41,676 bases of DNA from an uncultured Eubacteriales bacterium (GTDB lineage Bacteria; Bacillota; Clostridia; Christensenellales; Aristaeellaceae). The position numbers were made by a program, and so were the translations under genes. The notes below the pieces were generated by a model. It saw only the letters and a list, made by a program, of their open reading frames with translations, did no database searches and was not told the origin of the DNA. The stretch lies in NCBI GenBank assembly GCA_900317565.1, contig ONHI01000016.1:1-41676 (forward strand), read 5' to 3'. Positions 28,680-36,714 of this stretch are shown piece by piece; the first letter of the stretch is position 1; each line of letters opens with the position of its first letter.

Positions 28680-29515
28680 CGCAGATACCCAGGGGGATGT
28701 GGTTGAATATATGGAAAACGGATTGCGAGGGGATTGATCCATTATGAGGAGAGCGGATTGCCACGGGGATTGATCGGTTGTGAGGAAACGGATTGCCACG
28801 GGAATCGCGCTTCCAGCCCGATTCCCTCGCAATGACATCGTCCGTAACACATCGTTGTATGTCATTGCGGGGCGTCCGGTCTGCAAATGCACGGGACGCA
28901 CTTCCCTGAACACATAGGACGCCTCCGTGTGCTCCCGGATAAGCGAGCCCGCAGGAGTATCGGATGAGGTCGCCGCACGCCCAAAAGCCTTCCCCTCTGG
29001 GGAAGGTGGATTGCGCGAAGCGCAAGACGGAAGAGGTCTCCCGTCGTTCCCGTTCTTCCGTAGGGGCATAGCTTTCTCTTTAGGTAAGGCAGCAACCGGT
29101 AGAGCTGACGGAAGAGGTAGCCACACGCCAGAAAGCCTTCCCCTCTGGGGAAGGTGGATCACCGCGAAGCGCTGAGACGGATGAGGTCGAAAAAGCGAAA
29201 CCCTTGCGCCTCGCTCGGGCGGACGCCGCATCGGCGTCCCTACAACCATGCGGTATGGCATTTCCATAATAACGTGGAGGACAGCGATAATAGTGAAACC
29301 CTTGCGCCTCGCTCGGGCGGGCGCCGCATCGGCGCCCCTACAATCGTGTCGGAAGGACGTTTCGCAAAAACGAGAAAGGACATCGACAATAACGATGTCA
29401 TTGCGAGGCGTCCGGGGCGGCAGCTCGGACGCCGTGGCAATCCGGTCCCCGAATCATCAATCAAATTCCTCCGGGATTTGCACCGCAATTCCTAATTCCT
29501 AATTCCCAATTCCCC
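28680..29515. repeat. 0.8-kb cluster of mixed intergenic repeats
   Basis: No gene is visible. In order: three degenerate copies about 36 bases apart starting ACGGATTGC (28718, 28753, 28788); an inverted CATTGCGAGG-type pair (about 28788-28870); two copies of AAGCCTTCCCCTCTGGGGAA plus GGTGGAT and a GCGAAGCGC stem (28985 and 29130); two copies of a 48-base unit GAAACCCTTGCGCCTCGCTC followed by the palindrome GGGCGCCGCATCGGCGCCC (29197 and 29295, 98 apart); one single CATTGCGAGG element with its own GGCGTCCG/CGGACGCC stem (29396-29447); and an AATTCCTAATTCC run (29485-29515). Confidence 0.85.
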
Positions 29516-29519
29516 TCAG

Positions 29520-29548
29520 TTGCAAACCCCCTCATCCCGTGCTATAAT
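29520..29548 (+). promoter_or_regulatory. Promoter of the nucleoside kinase gene
   Basis: TTGCAA, 17-base spacer, TATAAT preceded by TGC. The expected start near 29555 leaves a leader of about 34 bases. Confidence 0.75.
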
Positions 29549-29588
29549 ATCCCTATAATGGGAATTTGTCTGCATTGGAGGGATGGAC

Positions 29589-31235
29589 ATGTATCTGAAG
29601 CTGAACGGCGTTGAGATAAAGTGCGGCGGCGAGGAGCGCTGGGCGGACCTGCTGGCGAAGCTGCCGGACGGCGGCGCGGGGGCGCTGGGCGTGTCTGTGC
29701 GCGGGCGCACGCAATCGCTGAATGACAAGGTGGAGGAATATGCCTTCGCCCGGACGCTGACCTATGCCGACGAGGAGGGCAAGCGCATCTACGAGCGCTC
29801 GCTGCAATTCATATTCCTCACGGCGGCCCACCGGCTGTACCCCGGCGAGCGGGTGCGCATCCGCCATTCCTTCGTGCAGGGGCTTTACATCGACCTGCCG
29901 AACGTGAACGTGAAGCCCCAGATCGTGGCGCGGCTGAAGGAGGAGATGCGGCGCATCGTGGCGGCAGATCTGCCCATACAGCGCTTCACCGTCTCCACCG
30001 GCGACGCCCAGGATTACTTTGCACGCACCGGCCAGACCGACCGGCTGCGGATACTGGGCTACCGCAAGTTCGGCCACTTCACGCTGTACCGCATCGACGG
30101 GCTGGAGGATTACTTCTACGGCGAGATGGCCCCGCGCACGGGCCTGATCGACGTGTTCGACCTGCGGGCCTACGGCGAGGGCATCATATTGCAGATGCCC
30201 GACGCGAACGACCCGACAAAGCCCGCCCGCTTCGTGGACCTGCCCCACCTGATCCACACCTATTCCGAGGCGGCGAATTGGCACGCGATACTGAACTGCG
30301 AAAACGCGGCGGACCTGAACGACATGATCGTGAACCGCCGCCTGCGGGAGTTCATCCGCGTGAACGAGGCGCTGCAGGAGCGCCGCATCGAGCAGATCGC
30401 GGACCAGTTCATCGCAAGCGGGGCGCGGCTGCTGTTGATCGCGGGGCCCTCCTCCTCGGGCAAGACCACCTTCTCCCACCGGCTGAGCATCGCGCTGCGG
30501 GTGCACGGGCTGCGCCCGGTGAAGGTGTCGCTGGACGACTATTACCTCGACCGGGACAGCATCCCCAGGGAGCCCGACGGCTCCGTGGACCTGGAGCGCA
30601 TCGAGACGCTGGACGTGGAGCTGCTGTGCGACCACCTGCTGCGGCTGCTGCGGGGCGAGGCGGTGGAGGTGCCGGAATTCGACTTCAAGTCCGGCAAGCG
30701 CCTGCCCCACACCCACACCTTCCGGGTGGAGCCCGCCCAGCCCATCATCATCGAGGGCATACACGGCCTGAACGACCGGCTGACCGCCTCGATCCCCGAT
30801 TCGCTGAAGTTCAAGGTGTACATCAGCCCGCTGACCATGCTGAACCTGGACGACCACAACCGCATCCGCACCACCGACGCGCGGCTGTTGCGGCGCATCG
30901 TGCGGGACAACCTGTTCCGCGGCACCGCGCCGGAGGAGACTATGGCCATGTGGGCCTCCGTGCGCCGGGGCGAGGAGAAGTACATATTCCCCTTCCAGGA
31001 GAAGGCCGACGTGATGTTCAATTCGGCGCTGACCTACGAATTGCCCATCATGAAGAAGTACGCCTATCCCCAGCTGCTGTCCATCACCGAGGACAGCCCG
31101 CATTACACCATGGCCCGCCGGCTGGTGAAGTTTCTGAACTACATACAGACCGCCGACGTGGAGGACGAGATCCCCGTGAACTCCATATTGCGGGAATTCA
31201 TCGGCGGGTGCTGCTTCTACAAGGCGGAGGATTGA
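29589..31235 (+). CDS. Nucleoside (uridine-type) kinase fused to a TGS/threonyl-tRNA-synthetase-like N-terminal part
   Basis: 548 aa. Residues 1-60 look like a TGS-type domain (LKLNGVEIKCGGEERWADLL), 60-260 like the second additional domain of threonyl-tRNA synthetase (HRLYPGERVRIRHSFVQGLY, then QRFTVSTGDAQDYF), and 280-548 like uridine kinase with P-loop LIAGPSSSGKTTF near 286, VSLDDYYLDRDSIPRE, and IIEGIHGLND. It should phosphorylate a nucleoside in the cytoplasm; proteins of this three-part build are common in Clostridia and their exact substrate is not known to me. GGAGGG (29577-29582) is six bases before ATG 29589 and directly abuts ATG 29583, so I take 29589. It lies 61 bases before the lipoprotein gene. 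Confidence 0.9.
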   Translation: MYLKLNGVEIKCGGEERWADLLAKLPDGGAGALGVSVRGRTQSLNDKVEEYAFARTLTYADEEGKRIYERSLQFIFLTAAHRLYPGERVRIRHSFVQGLYIDLPNVNVKPQIVARLKEEMRRIVAADLPIQRFTVSTGDAQDYFARTGQTDRLRILGYRKFGHFTLYRIDGLEDYFYGEMAPRTGLIDVFDLRAYGEGIILQMPDANDPTKPARFVDLPHLIHTYSEAANWHAILNCENAADLNDMIVNRRLREFIRVNEALQERRIEQIADQFIASGARLLLIAGPSSSGKTTFSHRLSIALRVHGLRPVKVSLDDYYLDRDSIPREPDGSVDLERIETLDVELLCDHLLRLLRGEAVEVPEFDFKSGKRLPHTHTFRVEPAQPIIIEGIHGLNDRLTASIPDSLKFKVYISPLTMLNLDDHNRIRTTDARLLRRIVRDNLFRGTAPEETMAMWASVRRGEEKYIFPFQEKADVMFNSALTYELPIMKKYAYPQLLSITEDSPHYTMARRLVKFLNYIQTADVEDEIPVNSILREFIGGCCFYKAED

Positions 31236-31296
31236 ATAATCCCGGTATGATTTTTCCCCGTTGCGGCAAGAATACTGTCGCAAGGAGGTTAGAAAC

Positions 31297-31938
31297 ATGA
31301 ATCGCAAAATCATACCGGTCCTGCTGATACTGGCCGCGGCGTGCCTGGCGCTGGCGGCGTGCATGAACAACGGCGCGAACAACGCCCAGCCCACCCCCGA
31401 CGCCACGGCGAACTACGCCCCGAACAACACCGACGGCAACGCCTACGGCACGCCCAATGAATCCCGGGACGGCAATGCCGCCGGCAACGGCGGCGTGACG
31501 AACAACACCGGTGCGACCGGGGCGAGCGGTGCGACCGGTGCGACCGGTGCGACCGGCGCTGCCGGCAACACCGCCGCCAGCACCGACGGCGCGCTGAATC
31601 CCTTCGACTGGGCCAACGGCGCGGCGGACATCGAAAAGGCCATCGCCCGGATCTCCGAGATTTCCGAGGCCCGGGTGGTCGTGACCAACACCACCGCGCT
31701 GGTGGGCGTGAAGTTCGACAACGCCTATAAGGGCGAGATCACCGAGCGCATCCGCGAGATGGTGGCCGCCGAGGTGCTCAAGGCCGACCCGTCCATACAG
31801 ACCGTGGCCGTCACCGCCACCGCCGAGGACGTGAAGAAGGTCTACGACCTGTCCGAGCAGATCCGCTCCGGCCGCACCGCCGACGAGCTCGCCGCGGACA
31901 TCAACGCGATCGTGAGGAACGCGACGACGCTGAGATGA
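31297..31938 (+). CDS. YhcN/YlaJ-type sporulation lipoprotein with a short collagen-like tract
   Basis: 213 aa. Signal with lipobox LALAAC (Cys near residue 22), then a low-complexity, Asn/Gly/Thr-rich linker. Within it lie six Gly-X-X triplets (GATGASGATGATGATGAA), coded by 9-base repeats GGTGCGACC at about 31510-31560. The C-terminal domain (about 105-213: ADIEKAIARISEISEARVVV, NTTALVGVKFDN, IQTVAVTATAEDVKKVYDL) matches the YhcN/YlaJ family, whose members are found in spores in Bacillus. This suggests that the organism forms spores or descends from spore formers. AAGGAGG is eight bases before ATG 31297. A large imperfect hairpin follows the stop. Confidence 0.8.
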   Translation: MNRKIIPVLLILAAACLALAACMNNGANNAQPTPDATANYAPNNTDGNAYGTPNESRDGNAAGNGGVTNNTGATGASGATGATGATGAAGNTAASTDGALNPFDWANGAADIEKAIARISEISEARVVVTNTTALVGVKFDNAYKGEITERIREMVAAEVLKADPSIQTVAVTATAEDVKKVYDLSEQIRSGRTADELAADINAIVRNATTLR

Positions 31939-32023
31939 GGGATTAGGGACTAGGGACCAGGGACTAGGAAATGCTGCTGCCGCGCGGCAGCTACAATTTC
32001 TAATCCCTAATCCCTAGTCCCTC
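31937..32023. repeat. Large stem of GGATTAG-type repeats around a 16-base palindrome
   Basis: GAGGGATTAGGGACTAGGGA and on to 31970 faces its near-complement at 31994-32023 (TAATCCCTAATCCCTAGTCC). GCTGCCGCGCGGCAGC at 31976-31991 forms the tip. It starts inside the stop codon of the lipoprotein gene and ends 34 bases before dnaE. Confidence 0.8.
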
Positions 32024-32057
32024 GCAAAAAGGAGCATTTCAGATTGCGAGGTATGCC

Positions 32058-35000
32058 ATGTTTGCCCACCTGCACTTACATACAGAATACAGCCTCCTGG
32101 ACGGTGCATGCCGGATCAAGCCGCTGATGGAGCGGCTGAAGGCCATGGGCATGACCTCCTGCGCGGTGACGGACCACGGCGTGATGTACGGCGTGGTGGA
32201 CTTCTATCGCGCGGCGAAGGAGGCGGGCATCCACCCGGTGATCGGCTGCGAGGTGTACGTGTGCCCCGACATGGACAACAAGACCAGCACCACCCGGGAC
32301 TACAGCCACCTGATACTGCTGTGCGAGAACGAGACCGGCTACCGGAACCTGTCCCGGCTGGTCAGCGAGGGCTTCATACGGGGCTACTACTATAAGCCCC
32401 GCATCGACTACAGGCTGCTGGAGCAGCACAGCGAGGGCCTGATCGCGCTGTCCGCCTGCCTGTCCGGCGATCTGCCCAAGCGGCTGCTGGACGGCCGGGA
32501 GAACGAGGCCAAGGCCATGGCCCAGCGCTATCTGGACATCTTCGGCCGGGGCAATTTCTTCATCGAGCTCCAGGACCACGGCCTCGCGGACCAGCGGACG
32601 GTCAACCCCCGGCTGGTGCGGCTGGCCCGGGAGATGGACATACCGCTTGTGATCACCAACGACTGCCACTACCTGACCCGGGAGGACGCCGAGGCCCAGG
32701 AGGTGCTGATGTGCATCCAGACGGGCAAGACGCTGTCCGACGAGCACCGCATGCGCATGGACACCGACCAGATGTACGTCAAGTCCGAGGAGGAGATGCG
32801 CGCGCTGTTCCCGAACTTCGCCGAGGCCATCGAGCGCACCGAGGAGATCGCCCGGCGCTGCAACGTGGAATTCGACTTCTCCACCACCCACCTGCCCGCC
32901 TTCCCGCTGCCCGAGGGCAAGACCGACAAGGGCTATCTGCGGGAGCTGTGCGAGGCGGGCCTGACGCGCAAGTACGGCCCGGACCGCCAGGACGCCCGGG
33001 ACCGCATGGAGTACGAGCTGGGCGTCATCGAGAGCATGGGCTATGTGGATTATTTCCTGATCGTGTGGGATTTTATCCACTACGCCAAGACCCACGGCGT
33101 GGGCGTCGGTCCCGGGCGCGGCAGCGGCGCGGGCAGCATCGTGGCCTACGCGCTGGACATCACCGAGATCGACCCGCTGAAGTACGCGCTGGTGTTCGAG
33201 CGCTTTTTGAACCCGGAGCGCGTGTCCATGCCCGATATCGACTGCGACTTCGACTACGAACGCCGGGGCCAGGTGATCGACTACGTCCGCCAGCGCTACG
33301 GCGCGGACCACGTGGCCCAGATCATCACCTTCGGCACCATGGCCGCCCGGGCCGTGATCCGGGACGTGGGCCGGGTCATGGACATGAGCTATCAGGAGGT
33401 GGACGCCATCGCCAAGATGGTGCCCTTCGAGCTGAACATGACCCTGGACAAGGCGCTGAAGATGAACCCGGAGCTGCGCAACGCCTACGAGGGCGACGAG
33501 AACATCCACCGCCTGATCGAGATGGCCCGCAAGCTGGAGGGCATGCCCCGCAACGCATCCACCCACGCGGCGGGTGTGCTGATCACCGCCAAGCCGGTGG
33601 TGGACTATTGCCCGCTGCAGACCAACGACGACGTGATCACCACCCAGTTTCCCATGGGCACGGTGGAGGCGCTGGGCCTGTTGAAGATGGACTTCCTGGG
33701 CTTGCGGACGCTGAACGTCATCATGGACACCATCGAGATGGCCCGGGACCGGCTGGGCGCGGATTTCACCAGCGAACAGATCCCGCTGGACGAGCCGGGG
33801 GTCTACGACATGATCTCCTCCGGCGACACCACCGGCATATTCCAGCTGGAATCCAGCGGCATGACCCAGTTTTTGATGTCCATGAAGCCCTCGAACTTCG
33901 AGGACATCATCGCCGCCATATCGCTGTACCGGCCCGGCCCGATGGAGTCCATTCCCCGCTACGTGGCGGGCAAGCAGGACCCGGACAGCGTGTCCTACCT
34001 GACGCCCCAGCTCAAGCCCATACTGGACGTGACCTACGGCTGCATGGTCTACCAGGAGCAGGTGATGCAGATCGTGCGGGACCTGGCGGGCTATTCCATG
34101 GGCCGCAGCGACCTGGTGCGCCGCGCCATGGCCAAGAAGAAGCACGACGTGATGGCCCGGGAAAAGGAGGTCTTCATCCACGGTCAGCTGGACGACGACG
34201 GCAACGTGGTGGTGCCGGGCTGCGTGCGGCGGGGCGTCAGCGAGGCGGCGGCCACCCGGCTGTTCGACGAGATGACCGCCTTTGCCAGCTACGCCTTCAA
34301 CAAATCCCACGCCGCGGCCTACGCGCTGGTCGCCGTGCAGACCGCGTGGCTGAAGCTGAAATTCCCCGCCGAGTTCATGGCGGCCATGATGAATTCCATG
34401 CTGGGCCACACCGAGAAGATCGCCTTCTACATACAGTACTGCCGCAAGCAGGGCATCGCCGTGCTGCCCCCGGACGTGAACCGTTCCCGGACGCGCTTCA
34501 CGGTGGACGACGCCGAGGGGAAAAAGGGCATACGCTTCGGCCTGGGCGCGGTGAAGAACCTGGGCCTGAAGGCCGTGGAGGCGCTGGTGAGCGAGCGCGA
34601 GGCCGGTGGGGCCTACAAGGACCTCTACGACTTCGTGGGCCGGGTCACCGGCGGCGAGATGAACAAGAAGGGCGTGGAGAGCCTGATTCGCTGCGGCGCG
34701 CTGGACGGCCTGCCCGGCAGCCGGAGCCAGAAGCTGCACGTGTTTGAAAAGGCCATGGACGGCGTCAGCCGCCGCCAGAAGAGCATGGTCGCGGGCCAGA
34801 TATCGCTGTTCGGCATGGCGGAGGCCGCCGTGGACGCCCCGCCGCCGCCGATGCCCGCCACGCCGCCCTTCGACAAGAACCAGCTGCTGCAAATGGAGAA
34901 GGAGACCACGGGCGTCTACATCTCCGGCCATCCGCTGGACGCCTACGCGGACCAGCTGGCCAAGCTGCAGGTGAACGCCCGCTTCCTGGAGTCGCTGGTG

Positions 35001-35579
35001 GAGGAATCCCCGGACGGCGGCATGAGCTGGGACCAGAAGCCGGTGCGCATGGGCGGCATCGTCGCCGAGAAGAAGGTGAAGGCCGCCCGCAGCGGCAACA
35101 TGATGGCCTTCGTACAGCTGGAGGACATGTACGGCGTCACCGAGGTGCTGGTGTTCCCGAAGGTGTACGAGCGGGTGTCGGCGCTGCTGGTGCAGGACGC
35201 GCCAGTGGTGATGGCCGGAAAGCTGTCCGTGCGGGAGGAGGAGGCCCCGAAGCTGCTGCTGGACCGGGTCGCCCCGCTTTCCGAGATGGATTCCCTGGAC
35301 GATAGGCCCGCCCGGGGCTATTCCCGGCAGGCCTACGACGCGCCGCCCCGGGCGGCGGCGCGGCCCGCGCGGAAGCTGTATCTGAAGCTGACCGCCGGCC
35401 AGCGGGAGGAGGCGCTGAGGATACTCGCCGAGACCCCGGGCAACATCTGCGTGATGCTGTACATGGCCGACGAGAAGAAGACCTACCAGGCCCCCAGGGA
35501 GTATTGGGTGGACGAGGGCTATGACTTCGGGGCCCTGGCGAATCTGATCGGGGCGGACAACATCGTATTGAAGGGGTGA
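32058..35579 (+). CDS. dnaE: DNA polymerase III alpha subunit DnaE
   Basis: 1173 aa replicative polymerase subunit of the DnaE (not PolC) type. N-terminal PHP domain: FAHLHLHTEYSLLDG, then AVTDHGVMYGVVDFYRAAK. Polymerase core: GVGVGPGRGSGAGSIVAYAL near residue 350, catalytic aspartates in MPDIDCDFDYERRG near 393-401, and later SLYRPGPMESIPRYV and YAFNKSHAAAYALVAVQTAW. A helix-hairpin-helix region follows (GVKNLGLKAVEAL-like) and an OB fold near 990-1060 (VRMGGIVAEKKVKAARSGNM, then MAFVQLEDMYGVTEVLVFP). The length is normal. The ribosome site is weak (GAGG). It is followed five bases after its stop by the glycosyltransferase gene, so the two are co-transcribed. Confidence 0.97.
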   Translation: MFAHLHLHTEYSLLDGACRIKPLMERLKAMGMTSCAVTDHGVMYGVVDFYRAAKEAGIHPVIGCEVYVCPDMDNKTSTTRDYSHLILLCENETGYRNLSRLVSEGFIRGYYYKPRIDYRLLEQHSEGLIALSACLSGDLPKRLLDGRENEAKAMAQRYLDIFGRGNFFIELQDHGLADQRTVNPRLVRLAREMDIPLVITNDCHYLTREDAEAQEVLMCIQTGKTLSDEHRMRMDTDQMYVKSEEEMRALFPNFAEAIERTEEIARRCNVEFDFSTTHLPAFPLPEGKTDKGYLRELCEAGLTRKYGPDRQDARDRMEYELGVIESMGYVDYFLIVWDFIHYAKTHGVGVGPGRGSGAGSIVAYALDITEIDPLKYALVFERFLNPERVSMPDIDCDFDYERRGQVIDYVRQRYGADHVAQIITFGTMAARAVIRDVGRVMDMSYQEVDAIAKMVPFELNMTLDKALKMNPELRNAYEGDENIHRLIEMARKLEGMPRNASTHAAGVLITAKPVVDYCPLQTNDDVITTQFPMGTVEALGLLKMDFLGLRTLNVIMDTIEMARDRLGADFTSEQIPLDEPGVYDMISSGDTTGIFQLESSGMTQFLMSMKPSNFEDIIAAISLYRPGPMESIPRYVAGKQDPDSVSYLTPQLKPILDVTYGCMVYQEQVMQIVRDLAGYSMGRSDLVRRAMAKKKHDVMAREKEVFIHGQLDDDGNVVVPGCVRRGVSEAAATRLFDEMTAFASYAFNKSHAAAYALVAVQTAWLKLKFPAEFMAAMMNSMLGHTEKIAFYIQYCRKQGIAVLPPDVNRSRTRFTVDDAEGKKGIRFGLGAVKNLGLKAVEALVSEREAGGAYKDLYDFVGRVTGGEMNKKGVESLIRCGALDGLPGSRSQKLHVFEKAMDGVSRRQKSMVAGQISLFGMAEAAVDAPPPPMPATPPFDKNQLLQMEKETTGVYISGHPLDAYADQLAKLQVNARFLESLVEESPDGGMSWDQKPVRMGGIVAEKKVKAARSGNMMAFVQLEDMYGVTEVLVFPKVYERVSALLVQDAPVVMAGKLSVREEEAPKLLLDRVAPLSEMDSLDDRPARGYSRQAYDAPPRAAARPARKLYLKLTAGQREEALRILAETPGNICVMLYMADEKKTYQAPREYWVDEGYDFGALANLIGADNIVLKG

Positions 35580-35584
35580 ATGCC

Positions 35585-36532
35585 ATGAAATCGCCGGTGC
35601 TGTTTATCGTCATTCCCTGCTACAACGAGCAGGAGGCGCTGCCCATCACGGCGAAGCGGCTGGTGGAGCTGACGGACGACATGATCGCGAAGGCGCTGAT
35701 CGACCCGGCCAGCCGGATCGTGCTGGTGGACGACGGCAGCAAGGATGAAACCTGGCGGGTGATATCCGAGCTGCACGCCGGAGACGGGCGCTTCGAGGGC
35801 GTGAAGCTGGCCCACAACGCGGGGCACATGAACGCGCTCTGGGCGGGCATGACGCTGTCGGCGGAGCGCTGCGACTGCGTGATCACCATCGACGCCGACC
35901 TGCAGGACGACGTGAACGCCATGTACGGCTTCCTGGAGGAATACGGCAAGGGCGCTGACGTGGTGTACGGCGTGCGCTCCAGCCGCAAGACGGACACCGC
36001 CTTCAAGCGCACCACGGCCCAGGGCTTCTACAAGCTGATGAAGAAGCTGGGCGTGGAGATGGTGTACAATTCCGCGGACTACCGGCTGCTGTCCAGGCGG
36101 GCGCTGGAGGCGTTGCTGTCCTTCGGCGAGGTGAACATGTTCCTGCGGGGCATGGTGCCGCTGCTGGGCTTCAGGACCGCCGAGGTCTACTACGAGCGGG
36201 GCGAGCGCGTGGCGGGGGAGTCGAAGTACCCGCTGAAGAAGATGATCGCCTTCGCCATGGAGGGCATCACCTCGCTGAGCAACAAGCCGATACGCTATGT
36301 GCTGCTGCTGGGGGCGCTGTGCGCGCTGCTGGGCGTGGGCATGGCTGTGTACGTGATCGTGTCGCTGGTCCACCACCACACCGTGGCGGGCTGGGCTTCG
36401 ATGATGATGTCCATCTGGCTGCTGGGCGGGCTCCAGCTGATGGCGCTGGGCATGATCGGCGAATACGTGGGCAAGATCTACATGGAGACCAAGCGCAGGC
36501 CGAAGTTCATACTGGAGGAGCACTTGAAGTAG
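35585..36532 (+). CDS. GtrB/DPM1-like membrane glycosyltransferase, family 2
   Basis: 315 aa. GT-A domain: FIVIPCYNEQEALPITAKRL at 7-26, IVLVDDGSKDETW, ITIDADLQDDVNAMYGFLEE (the DxD-type DADLQDD), and VYNSADYRLLSRRALEALL. Two C-terminal membrane segments follow (YVLLLGALCALLGVGMAVYV and MMMSIWLLGGLQLMALGMIG). This fits enzymes that move a sugar from UDP-glucose or a similar donor to undecaprenyl phosphate. The sugar and the final acceptor are unknown. AGGGG lies eight bases before ATG 35585; GTG 35576 is a weaker choice inside that site. It is second in the dnaE transcript and ends at a terminator. Confidence 0.92.
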   Translation: MKSPVLFIVIPCYNEQEALPITAKRLVELTDDMIAKALIDPASRIVLVDDGSKDETWRVISELHAGDGRFEGVKLAHNAGHMNALWAGMTLSAERCDCVITIDADLQDDVNAMYGFLEEYGKGADVVYGVRSSRKTDTAFKRTTAQGFYKLMKKLGVEMVYNSADYRLLSRRALEALLSFGEVNMFLRGMVPLLGFRTAEVYYERGERVAGESKYPLKKMIAFAMEGITSLSNKPIRYVLLLGALCALLGVGMAVYVIVSLVHHHTVAGWASMMMSIWLLGGLQLMALGMIGEYVGKIYMETKRRPKFILEEHLK

Positions 36533-36549
36533 GCCGTTCGGGAAATCAA

Positions 36550-36576
36550 GGGGCGCGTCCGATGGGGATGCGCCCC
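36550..36576 (+). terminator. Terminator after the glycosyltransferase gene
   Basis: 11-bp stem GGGGCGCGTCC with GGATGCGCCCC (one G-U pair), 5-base loop, then TTTCT. Confidence 0.8.
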
Positions 36577-36623
36577 TTTCTGTGTCGTTTCTGTGGCACT
36601 ATGCGATATATTTGTTCAAACAA

Positions 36624-36652
36624 TTGCAATATTTGAAATTATATGATAAAAT
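36624..36652 (+). promoter_or_regulatory. Promoter of the Ig-repeat/lysozyme gene
   Basis: TTGCAA, 17-base spacer, TAAAAT with TGA before it (extended -10), in a very AT-rich island (36600-36655). The leader is about 55 bases. Confidence 0.75.
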
Positions 36653-36714
36653 ACAGGCGTTGACATGCGCAATGCTGCGCGACGCCCGGCCCGGCCGGGA
36701 GAGAGGAGCGCGAT

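Noticed and set aside
32076-34931. 951-codon open frame antisense to dnaE
   Set aside because: Low-complexity HLQ-rich translation without motifs; dnaE on the plus strand is certain.
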